Part shown: in pieces, positions 35,616 through 44,907 of the stretch | Layout: the number at the start of each line of letters is the position of its first letter | Position numbering within the stretch: the first letter of the stretch is position 1 | From: JASHPR01 sp963739645 | GTDB lineage: Bacteria > Actinomycetota > Actinomycetes > Streptosporangiales > Streptosporangiaceae | Assembly: GCA_963739645.1 (NCBI GenBank) | Contig: CAVUBM010000079.1 | Span: 124,001 to 188,000, forward strand | Length of the DNA: 64,000 bases | Direction: 5' to 3' | Program-made: the position numbers and the translations under genes | The notes under the pieces: model-generated | Told to the model about the DNA's origin: nothing | What the model saw: the letters and a program-made list of their open reading frames with translations, nothing else | Database searches by the model: none

Positions 35616-38144
35616 TCAGCCGGCCTGGGCGTCGCGGGCGCGGCAGCGGAGCGCGCGGGCCACGTCGTCGCGGCCCTCGGTGAGCAGCCGCCGCAGCGCC
35701 GCCGGGGGATCGGTCCGCTCGATGTACTCGTCGGTGAACGCGATCGTCTCGGGCGTGACCCTCCACGACGGGTAGGCGTACTCGGTGAAGTACTGGGCCA
35801 TGTCCGAGCCCCAGTCCTGCCAGATGTCCGCCACCACGTCGAAGTAGATGCGTGCGTACGGCTCGAGCAACTCCTCGTGGTCGGTGTCGATGAAGCCGGA
35901 CAGCGTGGCCCGGAACGTGGCGTTCGGCAGGGAGCCGCCGATCACCTCGGCCCAGGCGCCCTCCTTGGCCCCGGCATCGGGGATCGCGGCGCGGCAGGTC
36001 GCGGCGTGCCGGGCCCCCGCGTCCGTGGCGTCCCTGGCCAGCTCGGCGTCGATCTCGGCCGGGCCGGCCGCGCCGCGGCTGACCAGCCGGTGCAGCAGGT
36101 GCCAGCGCAGCTCCGTGTCGACGGCCAGGCCGTCGATCGACCGGGACCCGTCGAGCAGGCCGGCCAGCAACGCCAGGTCGTCGCGGGCGGTGGCCACCCC
36201 GATGAACGCCTGCGCGTAGGCCAGCTGGTAGTCAGAGCCGGGCTCGGCGCGCTGCAGCAGATCCCGCAGCGCGTCGGCGATCCGCTCCAGGCCGGCGTTA
36301 CGCCAGGACGGGTCCGCGTACCGGCGCGTCGCGGTCGTGGCGTAGCGCAGCACCGACTGCACCACCGAGATGTCCCCGATCGCGTCCACGGCGGACAGCA
36401 CCAGACGGACGTAGTCGCGGGCGGCCATCTCCGCGTCCCGGCACATGTCCCAGACCGCGGCCAGGCACAGCGCGGCCGGGAGCGACTCGGTGAACTCGCT
36501 GATGCTGGTGACCGCGGTCCGCAGCGACGCCTCGTCGAGCCGGATCTTGGCGTAGGTCAGGTCGTCGTCGTTGACCAGTACCAGGTCGGGGCGCTGGTGC
36601 CCGACCAGTTCCGGGATCTCGGTACGCTCACCGTCGATGTCTAGTTCGACCCGGTGCCGCCGGGCCAGCCCGGCCGCGCCGCGGTCGTACAGGCCGATCG
36701 CGATGCGGTGCGGCCGGAGCACCGGGGTAGTCGGCGCCGCTTCCTGGGTGACCGCGAACCGGGTGAAGCGGCCGTCGGCGTCACACTCGAACTGGGGCCG
36801 CAGCGTGTTGACCCCGGCCGCCTCCAGCCACTTCTTGGACCAGTCCGACAGGTTCCGGCCCGAGGTCTGCTCCAGCGCCGCGAGCAGGTCGCCGAGCACC
36901 GCGTTGCCCCACGCGTGCTCCCCGAAGTAGTGACGCACCCCGGCCAGGAAGTTCTCCCGGCCCACGTGGGCGACCAGCTGCTTGAGCACGGCGGCGCCCT
37001 TGGCGTAGGTGATCCCGTCGAAGTTCACCTCGACGGCCGCGATGTCGGGGATGTCCGCGGCGATCGGGTGGGTGGACGGCAGCTGGTCCTGCCGGTACGC
37101 CCATGCCTTCCAGGCCTGGGCGAACGTGGTCCACGCGTTCGGCCACCGGGTGGCCTCGGCCTGCGCGACCGTGCCGGCCCAGGTGGCGAACGACTCGTTC
37201 AGCCACAGGTCGTCCCACCAGCGCATGGTGACCAGGTCCCCGAACCACATGTGCGCCATCTCGTGCAGGATCGTCTCGGCGCGGGACTCCCGGTAGGTGT
37301 CGGTTACCCGGGACCGGAACACATAGGCCTCGAGGAACGTGACGCAGCCAGCATTCTCCATCGCCCCGGCCTTGAACTCGGGCACAAACAGCTGGTCGAA
37401 CTTGCCGAACGGGTAGCGCACGCCGAACGCGCCGTGGAAGTAGTCGAAGCCCTGCCTGGTCACCTCCAAGATCTCGTCGGGGTCCAGGAAGGCGGCCAGC
37501 GACTGGCGGCAGAAGACACCGAGCGGGATGCCGTCATGCTCGGCACGCACGGCGTAATACGGGCCGGCCGCGATCGCGGTGATGTAGGTCGGCAGCAGCG
37601 GGGTGGGCGGGAACATCCAGAGGGACTTCTGCGCCTGCGTCGGCTCGGTGCTGGCCGGGGCCATGTTCGAGATCACCTGCCACTCCCGCTCGGCGGTGAC
37701 CTCGAACTGGAACGTGGCCTTCAGGTCGGGCTGGTCGAAGCAGGCGTATATCCGGTGCGCGTCGAACGTCTCCAGGTCGGAGTACATGTAGACGCCGCCG
37801 TCGGCCGGGTCGGTGAACCGGTGCAGGCCCTCGCCGCTGCGGGAGTAGGCGCAGTCCGCGGTCACCACCAGCTCGTTGCCGTCGGCCAGGCCGTCCAGGG
37901 CGATCCGGTCCCCGTCGAAGCGGTCCAGGCTGACCTGAGCCCCGTTCAGCGTGATCTCGCGGACCGCGGGCGCGGACAGGTCGATGAAGGTCGACGCGCC
38001 CGCCCTGGCACAGCGGAAGCTGACCGTGGTCACCGAGCGGAACGTGGTATCACCGCCGGTCAGGTCGAGTTCCACGCGGTAGGACTCGACATCGAGCAGG
38101 TGCGCGCGGTCTCGCGCCTCGTCGCGCGTGAGGTTGCTGGCCAC
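35616..38144 (-). CDS. pepN: Aminopeptidase N (M1 family)
   Basis: An 842-residue zinc aminopeptidase that removes N-terminal residues from peptides. The exopeptidase motif GAMEN is in FKAGAMENAGCVTFLE (near residue 260), and the zinc motif HEMAHMWFGDLVT...NESFA (HExxH-x18-E) is near 295-318. The catalytic Tyr is in the DGITYAKGAAVLKQL region near 375. Full length and intact, with the actinobacterial ERAP1-like C-terminal helical domain. It converges on malQ. The start, MASNLTRDEARDRAHLLD, is typical of actinobacterial PepN. Confidence 0.96.
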   Translation of the reverse strand: MASNLTRDEARDRAHLLDVESYRVELDLTGGDTTFRSVTTVSFRCARAGASTFIDLSAPAVREITLNGAQVSLDRFDGDRIALDGLADGNELVVTADCAYSRSGEGLHRFTDPADGGVYMYSDLETFDAHRIYACFDQPDLKATFQFEVTAEREWQVISNMAPASTEPTQAQKSLWMFPPTPLLPTYITAIAAGPYYAVRAEHDGIPLGVFCRQSLAAFLDPDEILEVTRQGFDYFHGAFGVRYPFGKFDQLFVPEFKAGAMENAGCVTFLEAYVFRSRVTDTYRESRAETILHEMAHMWFGDLVTMRWWDDLWLNESFATWAGTVAQAEATRWPNAWTTFAQAWKAWAYRQDQLPSTHPIAADIPDIAAVEVNFDGITYAKGAAVLKQLVAHVGRENFLAGVRHYFGEHAWGNAVLGDLLAALEQTSGRNLSDWSKKWLEAAGVNTLRPQFECDADGRFTRFAVTQEAAPTTPVLRPHRIAIGLYDRGAAGLARRHRVELDIDGERTEIPELVGHQRPDLVLVNDDDLTYAKIRLDEASLRTAVTSISEFTESLPAALCLAAVWDMCRDAEMAARDYVRLVLSAVDAIGDISVVQSVLRYATTATRRYADPSWRNAGLERIADALRDLLQRAEPGSDYQLAYAQAFIGVATARDDLALLAGLLDGSRSIDGLAVDTELRWHLLHRLVSRGAAGPAEIDAELARDATDAGARHAATCRAAIPDAGAKEGAWAEVIGGSLPNATFRATLSGFIDTDHEELLEPYARIYFDVVADIWQDWGSDMAQYFTEYAYPSWRVTPETIAFTDEYIERTDPPAALRRLLTEGRDDVARALRCRARDAQAG

Positions 38145-38276
38145 TGTGGTGATCCCTTTCCCGGACTCCGTTGTCCCGCCCCGTTTGCCTTTCGCTGCAT
38201 AATCGCATGCCGGTCGGCGGAATGACCCGACCTGCCCCCCGGTTGTCAGCAGCGGAGCCGACTTGAGGGAGTATGC

Positions 38277-38899
38277 ATGGCCCAGCAGGAATCAACCCCC
38301 GTAGATTTCTGGTTTGACCCGCTCTGCCCGTGGGCGTGGATCACCTCGCGCTGGATGCTCGAGGTGGAGAAGGTCCGCGCCGGTGAAGACCCGCTGGCAC
38401 GTGATGAGCCTGGCGGCACTCAACGAGGACAAGGAGGGATTGCCGGAGCGCTACAAGGAGTCGATGGCCAAGGCCTGGGGCCCCGTGCGGGTCTGCATGG
38501 CCGCGGAGCAGAAGTTCGGCCCCGACGTGCTCCTGCCCCTCTACACGGCGCTCGGCGAGAGGTTCCACCACAACAAGGAGCCGAGGGACGAGCGGGCCAC
38601 GATCGAGGGCGCGCTGACCGACGCCGGCCTGCCGACCGACCTCGCCGACGTGATGCAACGACCCGAGCTATGACGATGCGCTCCGCGCATCGCACAAGGA
38701 AGGCATGGACCGGGTCGGCTACGACGTGGGCACCCCCGTGATCTCGGTGCTGGGCGCCTCCTTCTTCGGGCCCGTGGTCTCGCCGATCCCGCGCGGCGAG
38801 GACGCTGGCAAGCTGTGGGACGGCGTGCTGCTGGTCTCGGCCACGGACGGCTTCTTCGAGCTGAAGCGCAGCCGCACCAGGGACCCCATCTTCGACTGA
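38277..38899 (+). CDS. Mycothiol-dependent DsbA-family reductase, Rv2466c-like (frame-broken)
   Basis: A thioredoxin-fold protein close in motif to Rv2466c, which uses mycothiol to reduce nitro compounds and responds to oxidative stress. The start MAQQESTPVDFWFDPLCPWA has the active-site CPWA(W) motif. After a frame change near 38375 it reads TRWHVMSLAALNEDKEGLPE, then CMAAEQKFGPDVLLPLYTAL. After a second change near 38665 it reads YDDALRASHKEGMDRVGYDV and GTPVISVLGASFFGPVVSP, ending RTRDPIFD at 38899. All three pieces align in order with one protein of about 207 residues. The breaks look like sequence errors. Confidence 0.85.
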
Positions 38900-39047
38900 G
38901 TTGCCCGGGGGGGACGACCCCCCAGGACCCCCCCGCGTGCCATCCGCTCGGGCCGACCTTCGGCCGGCCGTCGCGGCTGGCCCCGGCTCCCGCCGGAGTC
39001 AGCGGGCTGAGGTTGGCCCGTTGCGGACAGTGCGCGAGTATGGGCTT

Positions 39048-40460
39048 ATGCGCAGCAATTACATCGGCGGCAGGTGGGTCCCGTCGGGCAGCGATGTGGG
39101 CATCGACGTCATCAACCCCGCGACCGAGCAGGTCATCGACACCGTGCCGGCGGGTGTCCCCGCGGACGTGGACGATGCGGTGCGGGCGGCCAGGGCGGCG
39201 TTCCCGTCCTGGTCCGCCACGCCCGTGACGGAGCGGGCGAGCCGGCTTGAGGCCGCCCGCGAGCTGCTCGAGAAGCGCGCCGACCAGGTGGCGGCGGTGA
39301 TCTCGGCTGACATGGGCGCGCCGTCCGTTTTCGCGCTCAAGGTCCAGGTCGGGACCCCGCTCGCGGTCCTGGCCAGCTACGTCGACCTGCTGGCCGCCTA
39401 CGACTTCGGCGGCCATCGGGTGGGCAACTCGCTGATCGTGCGCGAGCCCGCCGGGGTGGTCGGCGCGATCACGCCCTGGAACTACCCGCTGCACCAGATC
39501 GTGGCCAAGACCGCCGCGGCGCTCGCCGCCGGGTGCACCGTGGTGCTGAAGCCGACCGAGGTGGCGCCGCTCGCCGCCTACGAACTCGCCAGCATCTTCC
39601 ACGAGACCGGGCTGCCTGCTGGCGTGTTCAACCTGGTCAGCGGCACCGGCCCGGTGGTCGGGGAGGCGATCGCCACGCACCCGGGCATCGACGTCGTGTC
39701 GTTCACCGGCTCGGGCCGGGCGGGCCGCCGCGTCGCCGAACTGGCCGCCGCCACGGTCAAGCGGGTGACGCTGGAGCTCGGCGGCAAGTCGGCGAACGTG
39801 ATCCTGCCCGACGCGGACCTGTCGACCGCGGTCAAGGTCGGGGTGGCCAAGGCGTTCGTGAACTCCGGCCAGACCTGCAACGCCCTGACCCGCATGCTGG
39901 TGCCCCGCGCGGTACACGACGAGGCCGTCGGGTTCGCCGCCAAATTTGCCGAACGCTATGCCCCCGGCGACCCCCTCGCCGAAGGCACGCGGCTCGGCCC
40001 GCTGGTGTCCGCGGCCCAGCGCGACCGGGTGCTCGGCTTTATCGAGCGCGGCCAGGCCGAGGGGGCGCGCACGGTCACCGGGGGGCCGCAGCGCCCGGCG
40101 GGCCTGAGCACCGGCTACTACGTGCTCCCCACCGTCTTCGCCAACGTCAAGCCGGATATGGCCATCGCGCAGGAAGAGATCTTCGGCCCGGTGCTCTCGA
40201 TCATCGACTACTCGTCCGAGGACGAGGCGGTGGAGATCGCCAACGGCACGCCGTACGGGCTGGCCGCGGGGGTCTGGTCGGCGGACCAGGATCATGCGGT
40301 GGCGGTCGGGCGCAAGCTGCGGGCCGGCCAGGTCGAGATCAACGGCGGGGCGTTCAACGTGGCCGCCCCGTTCGGCGGGTTCGGGCAGTCCGGTTACGGC
40401 CGGGAATTCGGCGTGCACGGCTTGGAGGAGTACCTGGAGGTGAAGGCCCTCCAGTTCTGA
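39048..40460 (+). CDS. Aldehyde dehydrogenase family protein
   Basis: A 470-residue NAD(P)-dependent aldehyde dehydrogenase. Motifs: GAITPWNYPLHQIVAK (substrate/NAD region, near residue 140), LKPTEVAPLAAYELA, FTGSGRAGRRVAE (cofactor loop), LELGGKSANVILPDADL with the general-base Glu (near 243), and NSGQTCNALTRMLVP with the catalytic Cys near 282. The ATG at 39048 is chosen because MRSNYIGGRWVPSG is the family start; upstream sequence to 38901 is open but without homology. Substrate not determined. rpiB follows 13 bases downstream. Confidence 0.93.
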   Translation: MRSNYIGGRWVPSGSDVGIDVINPATEQVIDTVPAGVPADVDDAVRAARAAFPSWSATPVTERASRLEAARELLEKRADQVAAVISADMGAPSVFALKVQVGTPLAVLASYVDLLAAYDFGGHRVGNSLIVREPAGVVGAITPWNYPLHQIVAKTAAALAAGCTVVLKPTEVAPLAAYELASIFHETGLPAGVFNLVSGTGPVVGEAIATHPGIDVVSFTGSGRAGRRVAELAAATVKRVTLELGGKSANVILPDADLSTAVKVGVAKAFVNSGQTCNALTRMLVPRAVHDEAVGFAAKFAERYAPGDPLAEGTRLGPLVSAAQRDRVLGFIERGQAEGARTVTGGPQRPAGLSTGYYVLPTVFANVKPDMAIAQEEIFGPVLSIIDYSSEDEAVEIANGTPYGLAAGVWSADQDHAVAVGRKLRAGQVEINGGAFNVAAPFGGFGQSGYGREFGVHGLEEYLEVKALQF

Positions 40461-40473
40461 CAGACTGGCCCCC

Positions 40474-40950
40474 GTGCGCGTCTACCTTGGATCGGATCAC
40501 GCTGGGTTCGTGCTGAAGAGCCACCTCATCGAGTGGCTGGGCCAGGCCGGCCACGAGCCGGTGGACTGCGGCCCGTTCGCCGAGCACGACGATGACGACT
40601 ACCCGCCCTACGTCATGCGCGCGGCCCACTCCGCCGTGAACGACCCCAGCAGCCTGGGGATCGTCATCGGCGGCTCAGGGAACGGGGAGGCGATCGCCTC
40701 GAACAAGATTCCCGGGGTCCGGGCGGCGATCGCCTGGAGCGAGGAGACCGCGCAGCTCGCCCGGCTGCACAACAACGCGAACGTGCTCAGCCTCGGTGCC
40801 CGGATGTACTCGGTGGAGGACGCGGTGGCGTTCACGAAGATGTTCGTGGACACCGCGTTCTCGGGTGAGCCGCGGCACGTCCGGCGGCTGGCGATGATCT
40901 CGGACTACGAGGCGACAGGGAACCTGCCCCCGCTCCCTGATCAGGCTTAG
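40474..40950 (+). CDS. rpiB: Ribose-5-phosphate isomerase B
   Basis: Interconverts ribose-5-phosphate and ribulose-5-phosphate. The 158-residue protein has the RpiB start RVYLGSDHAGFVLKSHL and the active-site loop GIVIGGSGNGEAIASNKIPG. The Glu in GNGE marks the actinobacterial type (as in Mycobacterium), where Glu replaces the catalytic Cys of E. coli RpiB. LHNNANVLSLGARM follows. Intact. It lies between the aldehyde dehydrogenase and the SET gene, and the three are probably co-transcribed. Confidence 0.95.
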   Translation: MRVYLGSDHAGFVLKSHLIEWLGQAGHEPVDCGPFAEHDDDDYPPYVMRAAHSAVNDPSSLGIVIGGSGNGEAIASNKIPGVRAAIAWSEETAQLARLHNNANVLSLGARMYSVEDAVAFTKMFVDTAFSGEPRHVRRLAMISDYEATGNLPPLPDQA

Positions 40951-40958
40951 CCGGGCCG

Positions 40959-41471
40959 TTGACCGTCTCCAGCTTCATCTCGCCGAAGGCGGCCAAGGGC
41001 CGGTCGAGCGACATCGAGGGACGCGGTCTTATCGCGGTGGCGCCGATCGCGGCCGGCGAGATCGTGGCCATCAAGGGCGGCCACATCGTGGACACCGCCA
41101 CGCTGCACACGCTGCCCGAGCGGCTGCAGAACTCCGACGTGCAGATCGCCGACGGCTTTCACCTGGCGGCCCTGGAGGAGGCCGAGTACGAGCCGGTGAT
41201 GCTGTTCCTCAATCACTCGTGCGAGCCGAACGTGGGCTTCGCAGGCAACATCGTGCTCGTGGCCATGCGCGACATCGCCGCGGGCGAGGAGCTGACCACC
41301 GACTATGCCCTCTTCGACGACTACGACGGCGAGATGGAATGCCGCTGCGGCACGGCCTCCTGCCGCGGGGCGATCAGCGGCCGCGACTGGCAGCGGCCTG
41401 AGCTGCAGCAGCGCTACGGGGACCACTTCTCCTGGTACCTGCGCCGGCGGTTCGGCAGCGGCCGCAGCTGA
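40959..41471 (+). CDS. Bacterial SET-domain protein
   Basis: A 170-residue protein with a near-complete SET methyltransferase fold: EGRGLIAVAPIAAGEIVAI (SET-N), FLNHSCEPNVGFAGN (the NHSCxPN SAM-binding motif near residue 86), GEELTTDYALFDDYDGE and a post-SET-like CRCGTASCRG near residue 130. SET proteins methylate protein lysines; bacterial targets are mostly unknown. The TTG start at 40959 lies 8 bases after the rpiB stop without a clear ribosome-binding site, so translation may depend on rpiB. The fold call is firm and the target is unknown. Confidence 0.88.
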   Translation: MTVSSFISPKAAKGRSSDIEGRGLIAVAPIAAGEIVAIKGGHIVDTATLHTLPERLQNSDVQIADGFHLAALEEAEYEPVMLFLNHSCEPNVGFAGNIVLVAMRDIAAGEELTTDYALFDDYDGEMECRCGTASCRGAISGRDWQRPELQQRYGDHFSWYLRRRFGSGRS

Positions 41472-41485
41472 CGCCGGCCGGCGGT

Positions 41486-41884
41486 GTGGGTGATTCCACC
41501 CCTGCCAAGGAGTCGACGGCCGCCGTGACCGCTGTCATCGGGGCCATCCTCACGGCCCCCGGCGAGATGGTCGAGGTCAACCAGGACACCGGGAAGATCG
41601 AATGGGACACCAAGCTCCCGTCCTCGCCGTACGGCGCGGCGACGGTGACCAACAACGTCGTGTTCACCACCACGTTCCATGGTGACCTGTATGCGCTCAA
41701 CGCGACCACAGGTGCGATCCTGCTGAGGACGCCGATGTCCGCCGGAGCGAACGCGCCCGTCGCCATCGACGGCGACTACGTCATTGCCGGAGCGGGCACC
41801 CCCTTCTCCGCCAAGCAGCGACCAATGATCATCGCGCACAAGCTCGGGGCGACCGGCAAGCTCCCCGACACCGTGGGTTCATAG
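41486..41884 (+). pseudogene. PQQ-like beta-propeller protein, C-terminal remnant
   Basis: A 132-residue frame resembling only the end of a PQQ-dehydrogenase-like beta-propeller: EVNQDTGKIEWDTKLPSSPY, then FTTTFHGDLYALNATTGAIL, a propeller blade of the D-G-x-L-Y-A-L-x-x-x-T-G type, and GDYVIAGAGTPFSAKQRPMI. The first 24 or so residues (Thr/Ala-rich, AVTAVIGAILTA) do not match a blade and there is no signal peptide. Full proteins have six to eight blades, so this looks like the tail of a lost gene. A regulatory or truncated active product cannot be excluded. Confidence 0.65.
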
Positions 41885-41908
41885 CCGGCCGCCGGTAAGG
41901 AGGCAGAC

Positions 41909-42676
41909 ATGGATGGACCAGCCATCGCGGTGCACGGGCTGCGCAAGAGCTTCGGCACGAAGGAGGCGGTGGCCGGGATCGAGCTGGAGATCGCGGCGGG
42001 TTCCCTCGCCGGGCTGGTCGGGCCGAACGGAGCGGGGAAGACCACCTCCCTGTCGATGATGACCGGCCTGCTGCGGCCGGACGGCGGCCAGGTTCTGGTC
42101 ACCGGGCTGGACGTCTGGGCCGACCCAGCCGCCGCCAAAGCAGTCATCGGCGTGGTGCCGTCCGAGGCCCGGCTGTTCGAGCGGCTCAGTGGCGAGGAGC
42201 TGCTGGAGTACGCCGGGCGGCTGCGCGGCCTGCCGGCCGCCGAGGCCCGCCAGCGGGGCGCGCAGCTGCTGGACGTGCTGGACCTGACCGCGGACGCCAA
42301 GCGCCTGGTCGCCGACTACTCCACCGGCATGCGCAAGAAGGCCGCGCTCGGCTGCGCCCTGATCCACAACCCCGCGGTGCTGTTCCTGGACGAGCCGCTG
42401 GAAGGCGTCGATCCGGTGTCTGCCGATGTGATCCGCCGGCTGCTGACCCGCTTCGTCGGCTCGGGTTCGACCGTGCTGTTCTCCAGCCACGTCATGGAGC
42501 TGGTCGAACAGGTCTGCGACCACGTTTCCATCATCGACAAGGGCAAGATCGTGGTGACCGGCACCACCGACCAGGTCCGTGGCGGCAAGACCCTGCAGCA
42601 GGCGTTCATCGACCTGGTCGGCGCCCGGGCGACGGACGAGGAGGTGCTGACGTGGCTCGGCTCCTCGTCCAGCTGA
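41909..42676 (+). CDS. ABC transporter ATP-binding protein
   Basis: A 255-residue ABC ATPase. Walker A is GLVGPNGAGKTTSLSMMTG near residue 33; the signature reads VADYSTGMRKKAALGCALI near 136 (YSTGM rather than LSGGQ); Walker B is AVLFLDEPLEGVDPVSADVI near 155; the switch His is in SSHVMELVEQVCDH. A textbook AAGGAGG site precedes the ATG. Its 3' end overlaps the permease by 25 bases, so the two form an exporter. The signature and domain order fit drug- or lipid-export ABC-2-like systems; the substrate is unknown. Confidence 0.93.
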   Translation: MDGPAIAVHGLRKSFGTKEAVAGIELEIAAGSLAGLVGPNGAGKTTSLSMMTGLLRPDGGQVLVTGLDVWADPAAAKAVIGVVPSEARLFERLSGEELLEYAGRLRGLPAAEARQRGAQLLDVLDLTADAKRLVADYSTGMRKKAALGCALIHNPAVLFLDEPLEGVDPVSADVIRRLLTRFVGSGSTVLFSSHVMELVEQVCDHVSIIDKGKIVVTGTTDQVRGGKTLQQAFIDLVGARATDEEVLTWLGSSSS

Positions 42677-44238
42677 AACTGCGCCTGCTGCGCAACGCGC
42701 TGCGCTCATCCACCGGGGCCAAGGTCGGCTTCATCGTGAGCACGATCTTCGCCGGGCTGGCCGCGGCGGGCACCTTCGTCCTCCTGGCCTTGCTGCGCGG
42801 CCAGAGCGCGTCGGTCGACCTGACCACCGTCGTCTTCACCGGGTTCGCGTTCGGGTGGCTGATCCTGCCGCTCGTCGCGTTCGGCCTGGACGCCACTCTG
42901 GACCCGGCGACGCTGGCTCTCTACCCGCTGCGCACCCGGCCGCTGGCCGTGGGGCTGCTGGCCGCGTCGGCGACCGGGGCCTGGCCGCTGGCCAACCTGG
43001 TCGGCCTGCTCGGGGTGACCGTCGGTCTGGCCAGCGGCGCGTTTGGCCTGGTCATCGCCGTGGTCGCGGTGGTGCTTGAGGTGCTGTTCTGCATCACGAT
43101 GGCCCGGTTCGTGACTACGAGCATGGCCAGGCTGCTGAGCTCACGCCGCGGCAAGGACCTGGCCGCGCTCCTGGTTATCCCGATCTTTGCTCTCTACGAG
43201 GCCTTCGCTCAGCTGGTGCCCAGGCTGACCGCCGAGGGCAAGCTGTCCGCGGCGAGCTTCGGCGGGGTCGATGCCTGGCTGCGCTGGCTGCCCCCTGGCC
43301 TGGCCGCGCACGCGATCCAGGACGCGTCGAGCGGGCGCCCGGGCGCCGCGCTGGTGCGCCTGACGCTGCTGGCCGCGGTCACCGTCGTGCTCGGCTGGCT
43401 GTGGGTCAGGGCTCTGCACTCCGCCCTGGTGACGGCGGACACCTCTACGCAGTCATCGGCAGTCCACGGCGCCAGTCTGCCGTTCGCCCGGTACGGCCTG
43501 CGTGGCACGCTGGCCGCCCGGTTCTTCCTCTATCAGCGCCGCGAGCCGCTGTCGGTCACCTACTGGGCCTTCACCGTGGTCATCATGGCGGCGGTATCGG
43601 TCAGCACCATCACGACCCCGGCCTACCTCGTCGCGATTCTGGGCAGCGCAGGCTTCGCGGGAGCGTTCATCGGCATCTTCCACGCCAACTCGATCGGCCT
43701 GAGCGGGCCAGGATTCGGGCTTGAGGCGATGGCGCTGACCGGGCGCCGGGCGCTGCGGGCCTACTTCTCTGGCCAGAACATCGCGCTCGGCCTGGTCGCG
43801 GTGCCGCTGCTCGCTGTGGTCTCCTTCGGCATCGCGTCCGTGGCCAGGCATCCGGTGGACGGCTTCCTGGGCTTGGCCGTGGATTTCGCCGGCATCGGCG
43901 CTGGGCTGGCCCTGAGTAACATCCTCACCGCCGGGCTGGCCTACCCGGTGGAAAAGCGGGCCGGCAGTCCCGCGCCACGGCCCGCCGACGGGTACTCGGG
44001 CTATCCGGTCCTCGGTGCCCTGGCCTGCCTGGGCTCCGTCGCCGTGGCGATCGCCCCGGTGGTGATCGTTAGCGTGCTCACCAGGTCCGATCCGGCGGCG
44101 GCCCGCATGCCGCTGATCGTGCTGGGCGCTGCCGGATACGGGTTCGCGCTGGCCTGGGCCGGGGTGCGGTTCGCCGCGGCCATGGCCGCGCAGCAGCTGC
44201 CCGAGCTCTGCCAGGTCGCGCTGCGCAGCAGGCTGTAG
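42652..44238 (+). CDS. ABC exporter membrane subunit
   Basis: A 528-residue integral membrane protein with about 12 hydrophobic helices, including VGFIVSTIFAGLAAAGTFVL, TVVFTGFAFGWLILPLVAFG and YWAFTVVIMAAVSVSTITTP. It starts with a GTG inside the ATPase gene (25-base overlap) and is clearly its partner. The fold resembles large ABC-2-type permeases of actinobacteria that transport unknown substrates. Intact. It converges on the MarR gene with 7 bases between stops. Confidence 0.88.
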   Translation: MARLLVQLKLRLLRNALRSSTGAKVGFIVSTIFAGLAAAGTFVLLALLRGQSASVDLTTVVFTGFAFGWLILPLVAFGLDATLDPATLALYPLRTRPLAVGLLAASATGAWPLANLVGLLGVTVGLASGAFGLVIAVVAVVLEVLFCITMARFVTTSMARLLSSRRGKDLAALLVIPIFALYEAFAQLVPRLTAEGKLSAASFGGVDAWLRWLPPGLAAHAIQDASSGRPGAALVRLTLLAAVTVVLGWLWVRALHSALVTADTSTQSSAVHGASLPFARYGLRGTLAARFFLYQRREPLSVTYWAFTVVIMAAVSVSTITTPAYLVAILGSAGFAGAFIGIFHANSIGLSGPGFGLEAMALTGRRALRAYFSGQNIALGLVAVPLLAVVSFGIASVARHPVDGFLGLAVDFAGIGAGLALSNILTAGLAYPVEKRAGSPAPRPADGYSGYPVLGALACLGSVAVAIAPVVIVSVLTRSDPAAARMPLIVLGAAGYGFALAWAGVRFAAAMAAQQLPELCQVALRSRL

Positions 44239-44245
44239 CCGGCGT

Positions 44246-44787
44246 TCACTCGCCGGTCGCGCCGACTTCCCTGGCGATGCCGCAGGTGCCGTGGGCGGGA
44301 TCGGCCGCGTCGGCGTGCGTGGCGAGCTGGCGCAGCAGCGCCCGGAAGGCCTGACGGTCCGCGTCGGAGTCCAGGCCGGCCAGCACGTTCCGCTCGGCCG
44401 CCTGCAGCCGCCGGTCGAGGTCGGCGAGCCGCTCGCGGCCGGCGGGGTGGCCACGATGCGCCGGGCGCGGCGGTCGGCCGGGTCGGGCTGCCGCTCGATG
44501 AGCCCGGCGCCCTCCAGGTCGTCCAGCAGGTAGGTCATCACCGTGCGGTCGACCCCGAGATGCTGGGCCAGCTCCAGCTGGCGGCCGACGCCGCCGCGGG
44601 TCGCGGCGGCGAGCACCTGGTAGCCGCGCGGCCCGCCGGGCAACTCGGCGAACGCCGCGTTCGCGGCCTTCACGTAGCTGCGGAAGACCACGCCGAGCGC
44701 CCAGCCCAGGTCATCGCACAGTGGCCCGCTGCACGCTAGCGCCTGGCTGGCCTGGGAGCCGGCCTGCGGCTGGGCAGCGGCGTTCAT
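44246..44787 (-). CDS. MarR-family transcriptional regulator (frame-broken)
   Basis: A MarR-type winged-helix repressor. The N-terminal half reads LGWALGVVFRSYVKAANAAF, then GGVGRQLELAQHLGVDRTVM, TYLLDDLEGAGLIERQPDP and the wing ADRRARRIVATP. A frame change near 44450 interrupts the next helix; correcting it gives RERLADLDRRLQAAERNVLA and a stop at 44246-44248. The start at 44787 (MNAAAQPQAGS) is one of two candidates; the frame opens at 44835. It is divergent from the flavoprotein gene, with an inverted repeat between them. Confidence 0.85.
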
Positions 44788-44834
44788 GCCGCCACAGCGT
44801 ACCCGATCAGCGGCCAGACCGAAGATTTGCATCA

Positions 44835-44859
44835 AGATACTCTGTGCTACATACTATCT
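44835..44859. promoter_or_regulatory. Candidate MarR operator
   Basis: An imperfect inverted repeat, AGATACT at 44835-44841 and ACTATCT at 44853-44859 (6 of 7 pairs, 11-base spacing), in an AT-rich stretch between the divergent MarR and flavoprotein starts. The position fits a MarR operator controlling both genes. No binding evidence beyond sequence. Confidence 0.42.
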
Positions 44860-44907
44860 GCGATACAGCGTTTATCCGCCCCGCTGTCCCAGCCAGATGG
44901 AGTTCAG

